The notes beneath the pieces are model-generated. The model searched no databases. It was not told the DNA's origin and worked only from the letters and a program-made list of their open reading frames with translations. Shown here one piece after another: positions 1 to 4,988 of a stretch of 5,560 nucleotides of DNA. The number at the start of each line of letters is the position of its first letter. Within the stretch, counting starts at the first letter, position 1. Source of the DNA: Chlamydiota bacterium (GTDB taxonomy: Bacteria > Chlamydiota > Chlamydiia > Chlamydiales > Criblamydiaceae); the NCBI GenBank assembly GCA_021772365.1, contig JAJFMC010000226.1, forward strand, positions 1 to 5,560. The letters are read 5' to 3'. The position numbers and the translations under genes were made by a program.

Positions 1-404
1 AGATATTGTTTCATCCAAGGACGACTTTCCGTCCACCCCTCTTCATCTAGGCATTCATCGAGGATTTCGTTTTCTGGGATGAGCGCATATTTTATGGAAA
101 TGAATGGAAGGTTTTGTTCTTTTGTCAGTAGGGTGGTATGAGCAATCAATTGCTTGAGCCCCTTACGTTTGTCTACATTAGGTAGAACATAATAGTGTTT
201 TATTTCGCATAGTTGATCCGTCAGAGAAAGATCTATAACGCATAACCCCTTCGGCTGTTGGTTTTCGTGAAGGACGATGAACGTGTAGAATTGTTCGGCC
301 TCAGGATTCAGATGTTTGGCGTAACACCAAGTAGCCATCTCTTTGTAGGCTTGAAGCTCTTCTTGGTTAATTTCTTTCGGATCGATAACTTTGGTGTTGA
401 GCAT
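1..404 (-). CDS. GNAT-like acetyltransferase family protein, C-terminus cut by window edge
   Basis: An open frame runs without a stop from ATG at 404 to the window edge: 134 complete codons plus two bases. An in-frame TAG lies eight codons upstream with no other start between, so the ATG at 404 is the likely start; only a weak GAGA-type Shine-Dalgarno precedes it. The protein begins MLNTKVIDPKEINQ. It has a helix-rich N-terminus (EELQAYKEMATWCYAKH), two strand-like stretches (FYTFIVLHE and GLCVIDLSL), then EIKHYYVLPNVDKRKGLKQL and a late GWTESRPWMKQY. This order of beta-hairpin, strand and a K-R-K-G-L-K loop before a helix resembles the acetyl-CoA-binding motif A of GNAT N-acetyltransferases, but the usual last glycine of R/Q-x-x-G-x-G/A is lysine. 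Substrate unknown. It lies 224 bases downstream of clpX, same strand. A TATGAT -10-like box at 446-451 lacks a convincing -35. The frame is secure; the family is tentative. Confidence 0.72.
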   Translation of the reverse strand, partial: MLNTKVIDPKEINQEELQAYKEMATWCYAKHLNPEAEQFYTFIVLHENQQPKGLCVIDLSLTDQLCEIKHYYVLPNVDKRKGLKQLIAHTTLLTKEQNLPFISIKYALIPENEILDECLDEEGWTESRPWMKQY

Positions 405-507
405 CTGATATTCTCTAGCATGTTCCTATATTAGTAATAACGAAAATCATAGTTTCACGCCATCCCTCTTCGCACGTCAGCATGACGATAAAATATGCCG
501 TTCAAGC

Positions 508-615
508 AGTAAGCTAACAGATTGTAAATTGATGAGGATTAGAAATTACTCCCTTCGGGGATATTTTGTTAGCTTACCGCCTACGTCCCCGTTGGGGCAT
601 AGGGGTAAGCTAACT
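508..615. repeat. Palindromic intergenic element with three GTAAGCTAAC copies
   Basis: The 10-mer GTAAGCTAAC occurs at 509-518 and 605-614, and inverted (GTTAGCTTAC) at 568-577. The second and third copies form a 47-nt hairpin at 568-614: an 11-bp perfect outer stem (568-578 with 604-614), an inner CCTA/TAGG stem, a CCCC/GGGG stem and a GTT loop. The first copy can instead pair with the middle one (509-519 with 567-577, 11 bp), so the two folds exclude each other. The element lies just past the clpX stop. Neither strand has a T-run right after the large hairpin, so it is not a classical intrinsic terminator. It may be a REP/MITE-like repeat or a 3'-end stabiliser of clpX mRNA. Confidence 0.6.
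550..567. other. Small UUCG-loop hairpin between clpX and the GNAT-like gene
   Basis: TCCC (550-553) pairs with GGGA (558-561) around a TTCG tetraloop, followed on the plus strand by TATTTT. Read on the plus strand this is terminator-like, although no plus-strand gene precedes it. On the minus strand, the direction of clpX, it forms a 4-bp stem with a CGAA loop and lacks a downstream T-run. It may contribute to the clpX transcript end together with the larger neighbouring hairpin. Confidence 0.3.
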
Positions 616-628
616 CGCATTAACACAA

Positions 629-1924
629 TTAGGCAGACTCTTTCTCTTCTACTTCTTCGGGTTCTTTACGTTTGATGATAGGTTCTGATTTACCGAGGAC
701 AGCATCCTCTTCGATGATGACATCGGTGATAGTATCATCGGAGGGCACGTCGAACATAAGGTCGCGCATTAGGCTTTCAAGGATCATACGAAGGGCGCGT
801 GCTCCTGTGCCTGCTTCCATGGCTTTCGACGCGATCGATATAAGAGCTTCAGAAGAGAACTCCAGATTTACACCCTCCATAGCGAACATCGACTTAAATT
901 GTTTGATGACGGCATTTTTTGGTTGTGTCAGCACCTGAACGAGATCTTCTGCAGTGAGTTCGTTACAATTTGCGATGCTATTAAATCGCCCAACAAACTC
1001 GGGGATCATCCCGAACTGGATGAGATCTTCTGGTTCGACTTTTGCGAGTAGTTCGCTTTTTTCGTGCGGAGTGATTTCATTTTTACCGTGATGTTTAAAA
1101 CCGATCACACTCTTGCCGAGTCGCTTAGCGACAACAGAGTCCAATCCAACAAAGGCTCCACCGACAATAAACAGGATATTTTCCGTGTTGATCTTGATAT
1201 ACTCTTGGTTTGGGTGTTTTCTTCCGCCTTTCGGGGGAACGTTAGCGACTGTCCCTTCGACAATTTTAAGAAGGGCTTGTTGGACACCTTCACCGGAAAC
1301 GTCGCGTGTAATGGAGACGTTAGAGGTGGTTCTCACAATTTTATCGATTTCGTCAACATAGATGATGCCTCTCTCGGCTTTAGCGACGTCGTAATCAGCT
1401 GCTTGGAGGAGGCGGAGGATAATATTCTCAACATCTTCCCCTACGTAACCAGCTTCTGTAAGAGTCGTTGCGTCGGCGATGGCAAAGGGCACTTCGAGGA
1501 TATCAGCCAAAGTCCTAGCTATTAATGTTTTACCCGATCCTGTGGGTCCAAACAACAGAACATTAGACTTGCTAATTTCAACACCATCGGAAGGCTCTTC
1601 TCTTTTCATAATACGTCGGTAGTGATTATATACACCGACAGAGATAGTACGTTTTGCTGACTCCTGGCCGATAATATATTCATCGAGACGATCTTTAATC
1701 TCTTGAGGTTTAAGAAGCTGTAAAGAAAACTCCGTTTCTTCAGCTGCAGTAGGTGCTGACGTCGAAGTGCTTTGCGCCTTTTTTTCCAATATATTCGAAC
1801 ATAGATGCACACATTTGTCACATATATAAACATTGGGACCTGAAATCAGTTTCTCTACAGCGTCTTCAGTTCTTCCACAGAAGGAACAAGTGATAATATC
1901 TTTAGGAGGATTATTTTTTGACAT
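629..1924 (-). CDS. clpX: ATP-dependent Clp protease ATP-binding subunit ClpX
   Basis: AAA+ unfoldase of the cytoplasmic ClpXP protease: a hexamer that recognises, unfolds and translocates proteins into ClpP. The 431-residue length is normal for ClpX. The N-terminal zinc-binding domain has cysteines 13, 16, 35 and 38 (CSFC and CDKC), followed by a short Ser/Thr/Ala-rich linker (about 50-62). The AAA+ core shows Walker A GPTGSGKT (126-133), the pore-1 loop GYVG (159-162), Walker B IIYVDEID (187-194), the RKH pore loop (235-237), the ClpP-docking IGF loop (274-276), the arginine finger in PEFVGRF (R313) and the sensor-2 GAR (R376). All key residues are present, so it should be active and dock to ClpP. 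The acidic tail ends near KESA. The ATG start has only a weak GGTG Shine-Dalgarno but puts the zinc finger where expected. clpP lies 114 bases upstream, and a separate promoter precedes clpX. Confidence 0.98.
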   Translation of the reverse strand: MSKNNPPKDIITCSFCGRTEDAVEKLISGPNVYICDKCVHLCSNILEKKAQSTSTSAPTAAEETEFSLQLLKPQEIKDRLDEYIIGQESAKRTISVGVYNHYRRIMKREEPSDGVEISKSNVLLFGPTGSGKTLIARTLADILEVPFAIADATTLTEAGYVGEDVENIILRLLQAADYDVAKAERGIIYVDEIDKIVRTTSNVSITRDVSGEGVQQALLKIVEGTVANVPPKGGRKHPNQEYIKINTENILFIVGGAFVGLDSVVAKRLGKSVIGFKHHGKNEITPHEKSELLAKVEPEDLIQFGMIPEFVGRFNSIANCNELTAEDLVQVLTQPKNAVIKQFKSMFAMEGVNLEFSSEALISIASKAMEAGTGARALRMILESLMRDLMFDVPSDDTITDVIIEEDAVLGKSEPIIKRKEPEEVEEKESA

Positions 1925-1966
1925 ACAGCACCAACTTAGCTAATTTTAAACATAATGAGGGATTGT

Positions 1967-1999
1967 AAATCTCTGACTGTTCGATTGAGTCAGAGTTTT
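1967..1999. other. Hairpin in the clpP-clpX gap (clpX leader or weak terminator)
   Basis: CTCTGACT (1971-1978) and AGTCAGAG (1988-1995) form a perfect 8-bp stem with a 9-nt loop; three more A-T pairs follow beyond one mismatch (1967-1969 with 1997-1999). On the minus strand the stem is preceded by AAAA and followed by ATTTACAAT, a poor T-run. If the predicted clpX promoter is used, the hairpin starts about 9 nt into the clpX leader; for clpP transcripts it could instead act as a weak terminator. Confidence 0.45.
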
Positions 2000-2011
2000 C
2001 AACTCCCTCAT

Positions 2012-2041
2012 ATTATACGTGATTGACTCGTTTGTTGTCTA
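2012..2041 (-). promoter_or_regulatory. Predicted sigma70-type promoter of clpX
   Basis: On the minus strand, TAGACA (2041-2036; five of six match TTGACA) is separated by 18 bp from a perfect TATAAT (2017-2012). The -35 box shares its first three bases with the TAG stop of clpP. The predicted start of transcription is near 2005, giving a leader of about 80 nt. Chlamydiae use the related sigma66, for which such boxes are reasonable. Confidence 0.65.
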
Positions 2042-2692
2042 TTTTGATTTCTTTTCTTCAGGCAATGGATATTCCACTACCTCATCGATGAGTCCGTAAT
2101 CTTTGGCTTCATGAGCACCCATAAAGAAGTCGCGTTCGGAGTCGGCTGAAATTTTCTCGATGGGTTGTCCCGTATTTTCCGATAGGATCTCATTGAGTCG
2201 CGTCTTCATGTAGAGAATCTCTTTGGCTTGGATACGCACATCTTCTGCACGTCCGCCAACACCACCGGATGGTTGATGAATCATGATACGGCTGTTTGGC
2301 AGTGCATAACGTCGCCCTTTTGTTCCTGCAGCGAGGAGGAAAGCCCCCATTGACGAAGCTTGTCCAATGCAGTAGGTGTTGACGTTACAATTCATCCACT
2401 TGAGGGTATCGAAGATGGCTAGACCGGCTGTGATGTACCCACCCATAGAGTTGATGTAGATGTTCACATCTTTTTTAGGGTCTTCCATACGGAGGAAAAG
2501 AAGCTGAGCAACAACAACATTAGCCACTTGATCTGTGATATCGCATCCTATAAAAACAATACGATCTTGCAGAAGGCGGGAGAAGATATCCATGGACCGC
2601 TCTCCACGTCCGGTGTCTTCGACGACGTATGGAGTGAGGGACGCTGTGTGGCGATTCTGTTTATTTTGTTGGTGTTCAAAAGATTCTGACAT
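2039..2692 (-). CDS. clpP: ATP-dependent Clp protease proteolytic subunit ClpP
   Basis: Serine protease subunit that forms the two-ring, 14-subunit degradation chamber partnered by ClpX. The 217 residues include an N-terminal extension of about 18 residues before LTPYVVEDTGRGER, probably a propeptide removed by self-cleavage as in other ClpPs. The catalytic triad is visible: Ser114 in GQASSMGAF, His139 in MIHQP and Asp188 in SERDFF. The handle-helix region and the C-terminal AKDYGLIDEVVEY match the family. The usual substrate-binding NSPGG appears here as NSMGG (Met83). The ATG is preceded by AAGGA at 2702-2706, about 9 nt upstream. It resembles chlamydial ClpP2, the paralogue normally next to clpX; whether a second clpP exists elsewhere cannot be seen. 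It lies between tig and clpX and has its own promoter. Confidence 0.97.
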   Translation of the reverse strand: MSESFEHQQNKQNRHTASLTPYVVEDTGRGERSMDIFSRLLQDRIVFIGCDITDQVANVVVAQLLFLRMEDPKKDVNIYINSMGGYITAGLAIFDTLKWMNCNVNTYCIGQASSMGAFLLAAGTKGRRYALPNSRIMIHQPSGGVGGRAEDVRIQAKEILYMKTRLNEILSENTGQPIEKISADSERDFFMGAHEAKDYGLIDEVVEYPLPEEKKSK

Positions 2693-2731
2693 AACGTGGT
2701 TTCCTTTTCTGTTTCTGTATCGACTGATCTT

Positions 2732-2761
2732 TTTATAGTTTGTCTAGGGTTCGAGGGTCAA
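2732..2761 (-). promoter_or_regulatory. Predicted sigma70-type promoter of clpP
   Basis: TTGACC (2761-2756) and TATAAA (2737-2732) are separated by 18 bp on the minus strand; each matches five of six consensus bases. Transcription would start near 2725, about 33 nt before the clpP ATG, leaving room for the AAGGA ribosome site. A TAGACA lies within the spacer but has no good -10 at a suitable distance. Confidence 0.6.
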
Positions 2762-2880
2762 GAGTTTTTCAGCAATTCCCACTTTTTTCCTGGGGCTTCG
2801 TCACCCTTAGGGCAAATCAACGCTCAACTTACGAAATAAATGAGGTAATTGTAAATCCAAAAAACTTGACTGTTACTCTC

Positions 2881-2932
2881 AAAAATATCCCTGTGTTCTC
2901 ACCGGTAAAAATCTTCACCACAGAGAACACAG
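2881..2932 (-). terminator. Predicted intrinsic terminator after tig
   Basis: On the minus strand CTGTGTTCTC (2932-2923) pairs perfectly with GAGAACACAG (2900-2891). Inside, after a 3x3 internal loop, GGTGAA pairs with TTTACC (one G-T) around a GATT loop. The structure is followed by GGATA and five Ts (2885-2881). The spacing of the T-run from the stem is slightly long, but the fold is strong. It would separate tig transcription from clpP. Its 5' arm is built from the CACAGAG repeat. Confidence 0.5.
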
Positions 2933-2949
2933 AGTTCACAGAGATATGG
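2918..2949. repeat. CACAGAG 9-bp tandem repeat
   Basis: Three near-perfect 9-mers run in a row: ACCACAGAG, AACACAGAG and TTCACAGAG (about 2917-2943), followed by a degenerate unit ATATGGAG. On the plus strand it reads as TTENTEFTE in one frame. Similar CACAGAG repeats are, from memory, scattered in intergenic DNA of many unrelated bacteria; their role is not known to me. Here it lies 20-50 bases past the tig stop and supplies one arm of the predicted terminator. Confidence 0.6.
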
Positions 2950-2964
2950 AGAGCCAGTTAATAG

Positions 2965-4266
2965 TTAGCTAACTTTGCCAAGAAGAAAGTCTGCAACATT
3001 ACGTGCTAGGAGATGAGAGTAAATATTTCTCATTAACTCTTCAGGATTTTCATTCGGATCCACCTGTTGTCCCGTTTGTTGCATACTGTACATATGGCGC
3101 ATCAGTTCGCTGGTGACTTCATCCTTGTCTACTTCAACCTTCTCTTTATGAGCGATTTCGTTGATAAGGAAGTGCCAGCAGAACATTTCTTCGACTTCTT
3201 TACGAATAGTATTTTGCAGTTCGCTTATTTCTTCTTCAGCAAGAGATTCCCCTTCCTGGAGAGCACTTTGTTCTTCTGTCATACGCTGAACCATTCTTCC
3301 TTGCGCTTCTTTATCGACAAGGGAAGCTGGCACATCGAATATGTATTGTTGCAAAACACCCTTCCTGAGTTTCTCACGTTTTTTATCTTGCGCCTGCTTC
3401 TCGTGTAATGTTTCGAGGTCTGCAACCACTTTGCTACGTAACTCTTCGGCGTCTTTGACTCCTGCTTTTTCTGCAAGTGCATCGTCGAGTTCCGGAAGAA
3501 CACTTTGGGAGATACTTTTGATGGTGACCCGGCAATTGGTCGGATGGAAATTGGAGGCATCTTGATCTTCATCAAGCGCGCTTAGGGCTTCAGCACTTTC
3601 TCCGGGCTTCATACCGATCATGAGATCAATCAACCATTTCCCCATCTTGCCGTTCACGACTTCGAGGCGTGTATCTTGGCAGATGAACATTCCTTCTTCA
3701 TCGAGATTTTCGATATCGACATCCACGAAATCCCCTTCTTCAACAGGACGATCTTCGATTTTTTCCCAGTCAGCAAACTGGTAGCGGATATCTTCGATAA
3801 TTTGTTCGATTTTTTTGTCTGTAACGGGTTCAACTTCTACAACTTCAATTATTAACGAAGACATATCAATTTCCGGAACATTAGGCATCGCTTCGAATTT
3901 CACTATGACGGTGGCACCTTCTTCAAGGGAACAGTCTTTGATATCTGCATTTTTTACACTTTCTCGAGTGAATGGAACGAGGTCTGTCAACTTCATAGCC
4001 TCTTGAAAAGCTTTGTGTAGGAGTGTTTCTTTCCATTCTTTTTCGACGTGTTGAGCGTAATGCTTGATAATGAGCTCATTAGGAGCACGCCCTTTTCTAA
4101 ATCCGGGTAAGGAGACCTGTTTATTAACCCCTTTCAATGCAACTGTGTGCTCTTTCTTTGTGGCCTCTTGACTGACAGTGATTGTAAAAGTAATTTGGCA
4201 GCCAGGCTCTTTTTTTACCTGGACGGTATAGTAATCATTCTTGTGTTCTGTTGTATCTGTACTCAA
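2965..4266 (-). CDS. tig: Trigger factor (ribosome-associated chaperone)
   Basis: Cytoplasmic chaperone with peptidyl-prolyl isomerase fold that binds the ribosome near the exit tunnel (protein L23) and shields nascent chains. The 433 residues are the usual family length. The N-terminal ribosome-binding domain has the signature loop GFRKGRAP (55-62). An FKBP-like domain covers about 165-255 (EEGDFVDVDIEN through NCRVTIKSI). The C-terminal helical substrate-binding arms run from about 260 to the end, rich in Glu, Lys and Gln. The start is TTG: no ATG occurs in frame until about residue 90, inside the N-terminal domain, and GAGG sits 5 nt before the TTG. The FKBP active-site residues look poorly conserved, so isomerase activity is uncertain. 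The gene ends in GTTAGCTAA, which forms a 12-bp palindrome at 2964-2975. A promoter lies upstream and a hairpin terminator downstream. Confidence 0.96.
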   Translation of the reverse strand: MSTDTTEHKNDYYTVQVKKEPGCQITFTITVSQEATKKEHTVALKGVNKQVSLPGFRKGRAPNELIIKHYAQHVEKEWKETLLHKAFQEAMKLTDLVPFTRESVKNADIKDCSLEEGATVIVKFEAMPNVPEIDMSSLIIEVVEVEPVTDKKIEQIIEDIRYQFADWEKIEDRPVEEGDFVDVDIENLDEEGMFICQDTRLEVVNGKMGKWLIDLMIGMKPGESAEALSALDEDQDASNFHPTNCRVTIKSISQSVLPELDDALAEKAGVKDAEELRSKVVADLETLHEKQAQDKKREKLRKGVLQQYIFDVPASLVDKEAQGRMVQRMTEEQSALQEGESLAEEEISELQNTIRKEVEEMFCWHFLINEIAHKEKVEVDKDEVTSELMRHMYSMQQTGQQVDPNENPEELMRNIYSHLLARNVADFLLGKVS

Positions 4267-4271
4267 AAGAA

Positions 4272-4277
4272 CCTCGT
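4272..4277 (-). promoter_or_regulatory. Ribosome binding site fixing the TTG start of tig
   Basis: ACGAGG on the minus strand, with GAGG ending 5 nt before the TTG at 4266. It is the only Shine-Dalgarno-like match in the neighbourhood and supports initiation at TTG, since no ATG or GTG lies suitably placed. Confidence 0.65.
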
Positions 4278-4320
4278 AAATTTTTAATTTAAATAATGTT
4301 TCTCTATGGTTAACGGCTAA

Positions 4321-4350
4321 ATGATAACATAGGGATAAAATATTTGTCTA
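4321..4350 (-). promoter_or_regulatory. Predicted extended -10 promoter of tig
   Basis: TAGACA (4350-4345) and TATCAT (4326-4321) lie 18 bp apart on the minus strand, each five of six to consensus, with a TG one base before the -10 (extended -10). Transcription would start near 4314, giving a leader of about 48 nt. The same TAGACA hexamer and 18-bp spacing recur before clpX. Confidence 0.62.
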
Positions 4351-4388
4351 AAAGAAAGCTATTAGTGGGTGTAAATGAACAAAATAGC
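4350..4388 (-). terminator. Possible weak terminator after the tRNA-Gly pair
   Basis: On the minus strand GCTATT (4388-4383) can pair with AATAGC (4363-4358) across a 19-nt loop, followed by TTTCTTTT (4357-4350). A competing small hairpin, ATAG-TCGG-CTAT followed by TTTTG, overlaps it. The stem is short and AT-rich, so the call is weak. The T-run meets the -35 box of the tig promoter. Confidence 0.25.
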
Positions 4389-4442
4389 CGACTATACCTT
4401 GAATATGGTTAATTTAGATGAGATACGTTTATCAAGAAAGAA

Positions 4443-4514
4443 AGCGGGTGATGAGATTCGAACTCACGACATTCACGTTGGCAACGTGACGCTCTACCAC
4501 TGAGCTACACCCGC
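4443..4514 (-). tRNA. tRNA-Gly, anticodon GCC (promoter-distal copy)
   Basis: The minus strand folds as a complete cloverleaf of 72 nt including a U discriminator. The acceptor stem GCGGGTG/CACCCGC is perfect, the D arm is GCTC-AGTGGTA-GAGC, the anticodon arm is TCACG-TTGCCAA-CGTGA with anticodon GCC, the variable loop is 5 nt, and the T arm GTGAG-TTCGAAT-CTCAT has one G-U pair. U73 is typical of bacterial tRNA-Gly. The 3' CCA is not encoded. It is identical in its 71-base core to the next copy. Confidence 0.97.
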
Positions 4515-4527
4515 AGGGGTGATTTAT

Positions 4528-4599
4528 AGCGGGTGATGAGATTCGAACTCACGACATTCACGTTGGCAACGTGACGCTCTACCACTGAGCTACACCCGC
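4528..4599 (-). tRNA. tRNA-Gly, anticodon GCC (promoter-proximal copy)
   Basis: Same 71-base core as the neighbouring copy, reading GGY codons through anticodon GCC, with U as discriminator and no encoded CCA (TATA follows the acceptor stem). Only 13 bases separate the two genes, so both are probably cut from one precursor driven by the promoter just upstream. The identity points to a recent tandem duplication or ongoing gene conversion. Confidence 0.97.
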
Positions 4600-4626
4600 A
4601 GATCTATTGATCTACTTAAGGTTGAA

Positions 4627-4655
4627 AGTATAGAGGCCAACTATTTTTTCGGCAA
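4627..4655 (-). promoter_or_regulatory. Predicted promoter of the tRNA-Gly pair
   Basis: TTGCCG (4655-4650) and TATACT (4632-4627) stand 17 bp apart on the minus strand, matching four and five of six consensus bases at the optimal spacing. Transcription would start near 4620, about 20 nt before the first tRNA. Confidence 0.65.
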
Positions 4656-4677
4656 GAATAAATATACCCATACAAGT

Positions 4678-4736
4678 TGAAGAATTGGGAATCGGGCACG
4701 GGCACGCACTCGGGCACGGGCACGACCAATTCTTCA
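4678..4736. repeat. GGGCACG repeat element with 11-bp terminal inverted repeats
   Basis: A perfect inverted repeat, TGAAGAATTGG (4678-4688) and CCAATTCTTCA (4726-4736), encloses two exact direct copies of TCGGGCACGGGCACG (4692-4706 and 4710-4724) separated by CAC. The GC-rich core contrasts sharply with the AT-rich flanks. The arrangement resembles a small mobile palindromic repeat (MITE/REP type). It lies between yidD and the tRNA promoter and overlaps no supported gene. Confidence 0.65.
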
Positions 4737-4740
4737 TTCA

Positions 4741-4794
4741 CGATCGGCATATACTGCTCGCACTTGAATGTGAGCAGTATATTACGGCTGATCG
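4741..4794. other. Strong hairpin spanning the yidD stop codon
   Basis: ATATACTGCTC (4749-4759) pairs perfectly with GAGCAGTATAT (4772-4782); GCA/TGT extends the stem inward to a CTTGAA loop, and CGATCGGC (4741-4748) with GCTGATCG (4787-4794) extends it outward past a 4-nt bulge. The stop codon TAA (4784-4782) lies in the structure. No T-run follows on the minus strand, so it may protect the mRNA 3' end or work with a protein-dependent terminator rather than end transcription alone. Confidence 0.5.
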
Positions 4795-4988
4795 ACACCA
4801 CCAGGATGCCACGGCCCACATTTAGCAAGGCGTTTTGCCGTCTTGACACAACCTTTTGTACAGCCATATTTATCGATTGACTGAATGGCATATTCCGAAC
4901 AGGACGGCTCGAAGCGACAAACCTTCCCAAAATAGGGAGCGATACACAACTGATAGGCTTTAATTAATATTTTCATCAAAAATTTCAT
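4782..4988 (-). CDS. yidD: Membrane protein insertion efficiency factor YidD
   Basis: Small inner-membrane-associated protein that aids YidC-dependent insertion of membrane proteins. The 68 residues are near the family's lower length limit. An N-terminal amphipathic stretch (MKILIKAYQLCIAPYFG) leads to the signature CRFEPSCSEYAIQSIDKYG (about 24-42), a basic KGCVKTAKRLAKC helix, and the closing PWHPGGVDQP. The cysteine positions of the family are kept, with extra cysteines in GCVK. The ATG overlaps the upstream gene's stop by one base (TGATG), and AAGGTGAT (4999-4992) lies just upstream, so both start and translational coupling are well supported. A second ATG four codons in is possible. yidD commonly sits beside rpmH, rnpA and yidC; here it follows an RMD1-family gene. 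Confidence 0.95.
   Translation of the reverse strand: MKFLMKILIKAYQLCIAPYFGKVCRFEPSCSEYAIQSIDKYGCTKGCVKTAKRLAKCGPWHPGGVDQP

Noticed and set aside
308..421. A short minus-strand frame starting at ATG 421
   Set aside because: It ends after 37 codons and overlaps the longer GNAT-like frame; no recognisable features.
568..614. Large hairpin after clpX as a standard intrinsic terminator
   Set aside because: No T-run follows on either strand, so I list it as a palindromic repeat instead.
1064..1525. A 153-codon plus-strand frame
   Set aside because: It lies wholly antisense to clpX, whose motifs are complete, so it is a coding shadow.
2740..2961. A 73-codon plus-strand frame in the tig-clpP spacer
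   Set aside because: It overlaps the clpP promoter, the terminator hairpin and the CACAGAG repeat, has no convincing ribosome site and resembles no protein I know; the TTENTEFTE part is just translated repeat.
4692..4724. GGGCACG direct repeats as a mini CRISPR array
   Set aside because: Only two 15-bp copies separated by three bases, no spacer-sized gaps and no cas genes.
4616..4930. A 104-codon minus-strand frame
   Set aside because: It overlaps yidD in another frame and runs through the GGGCACG repeat and the tRNA promoter region; no family features.
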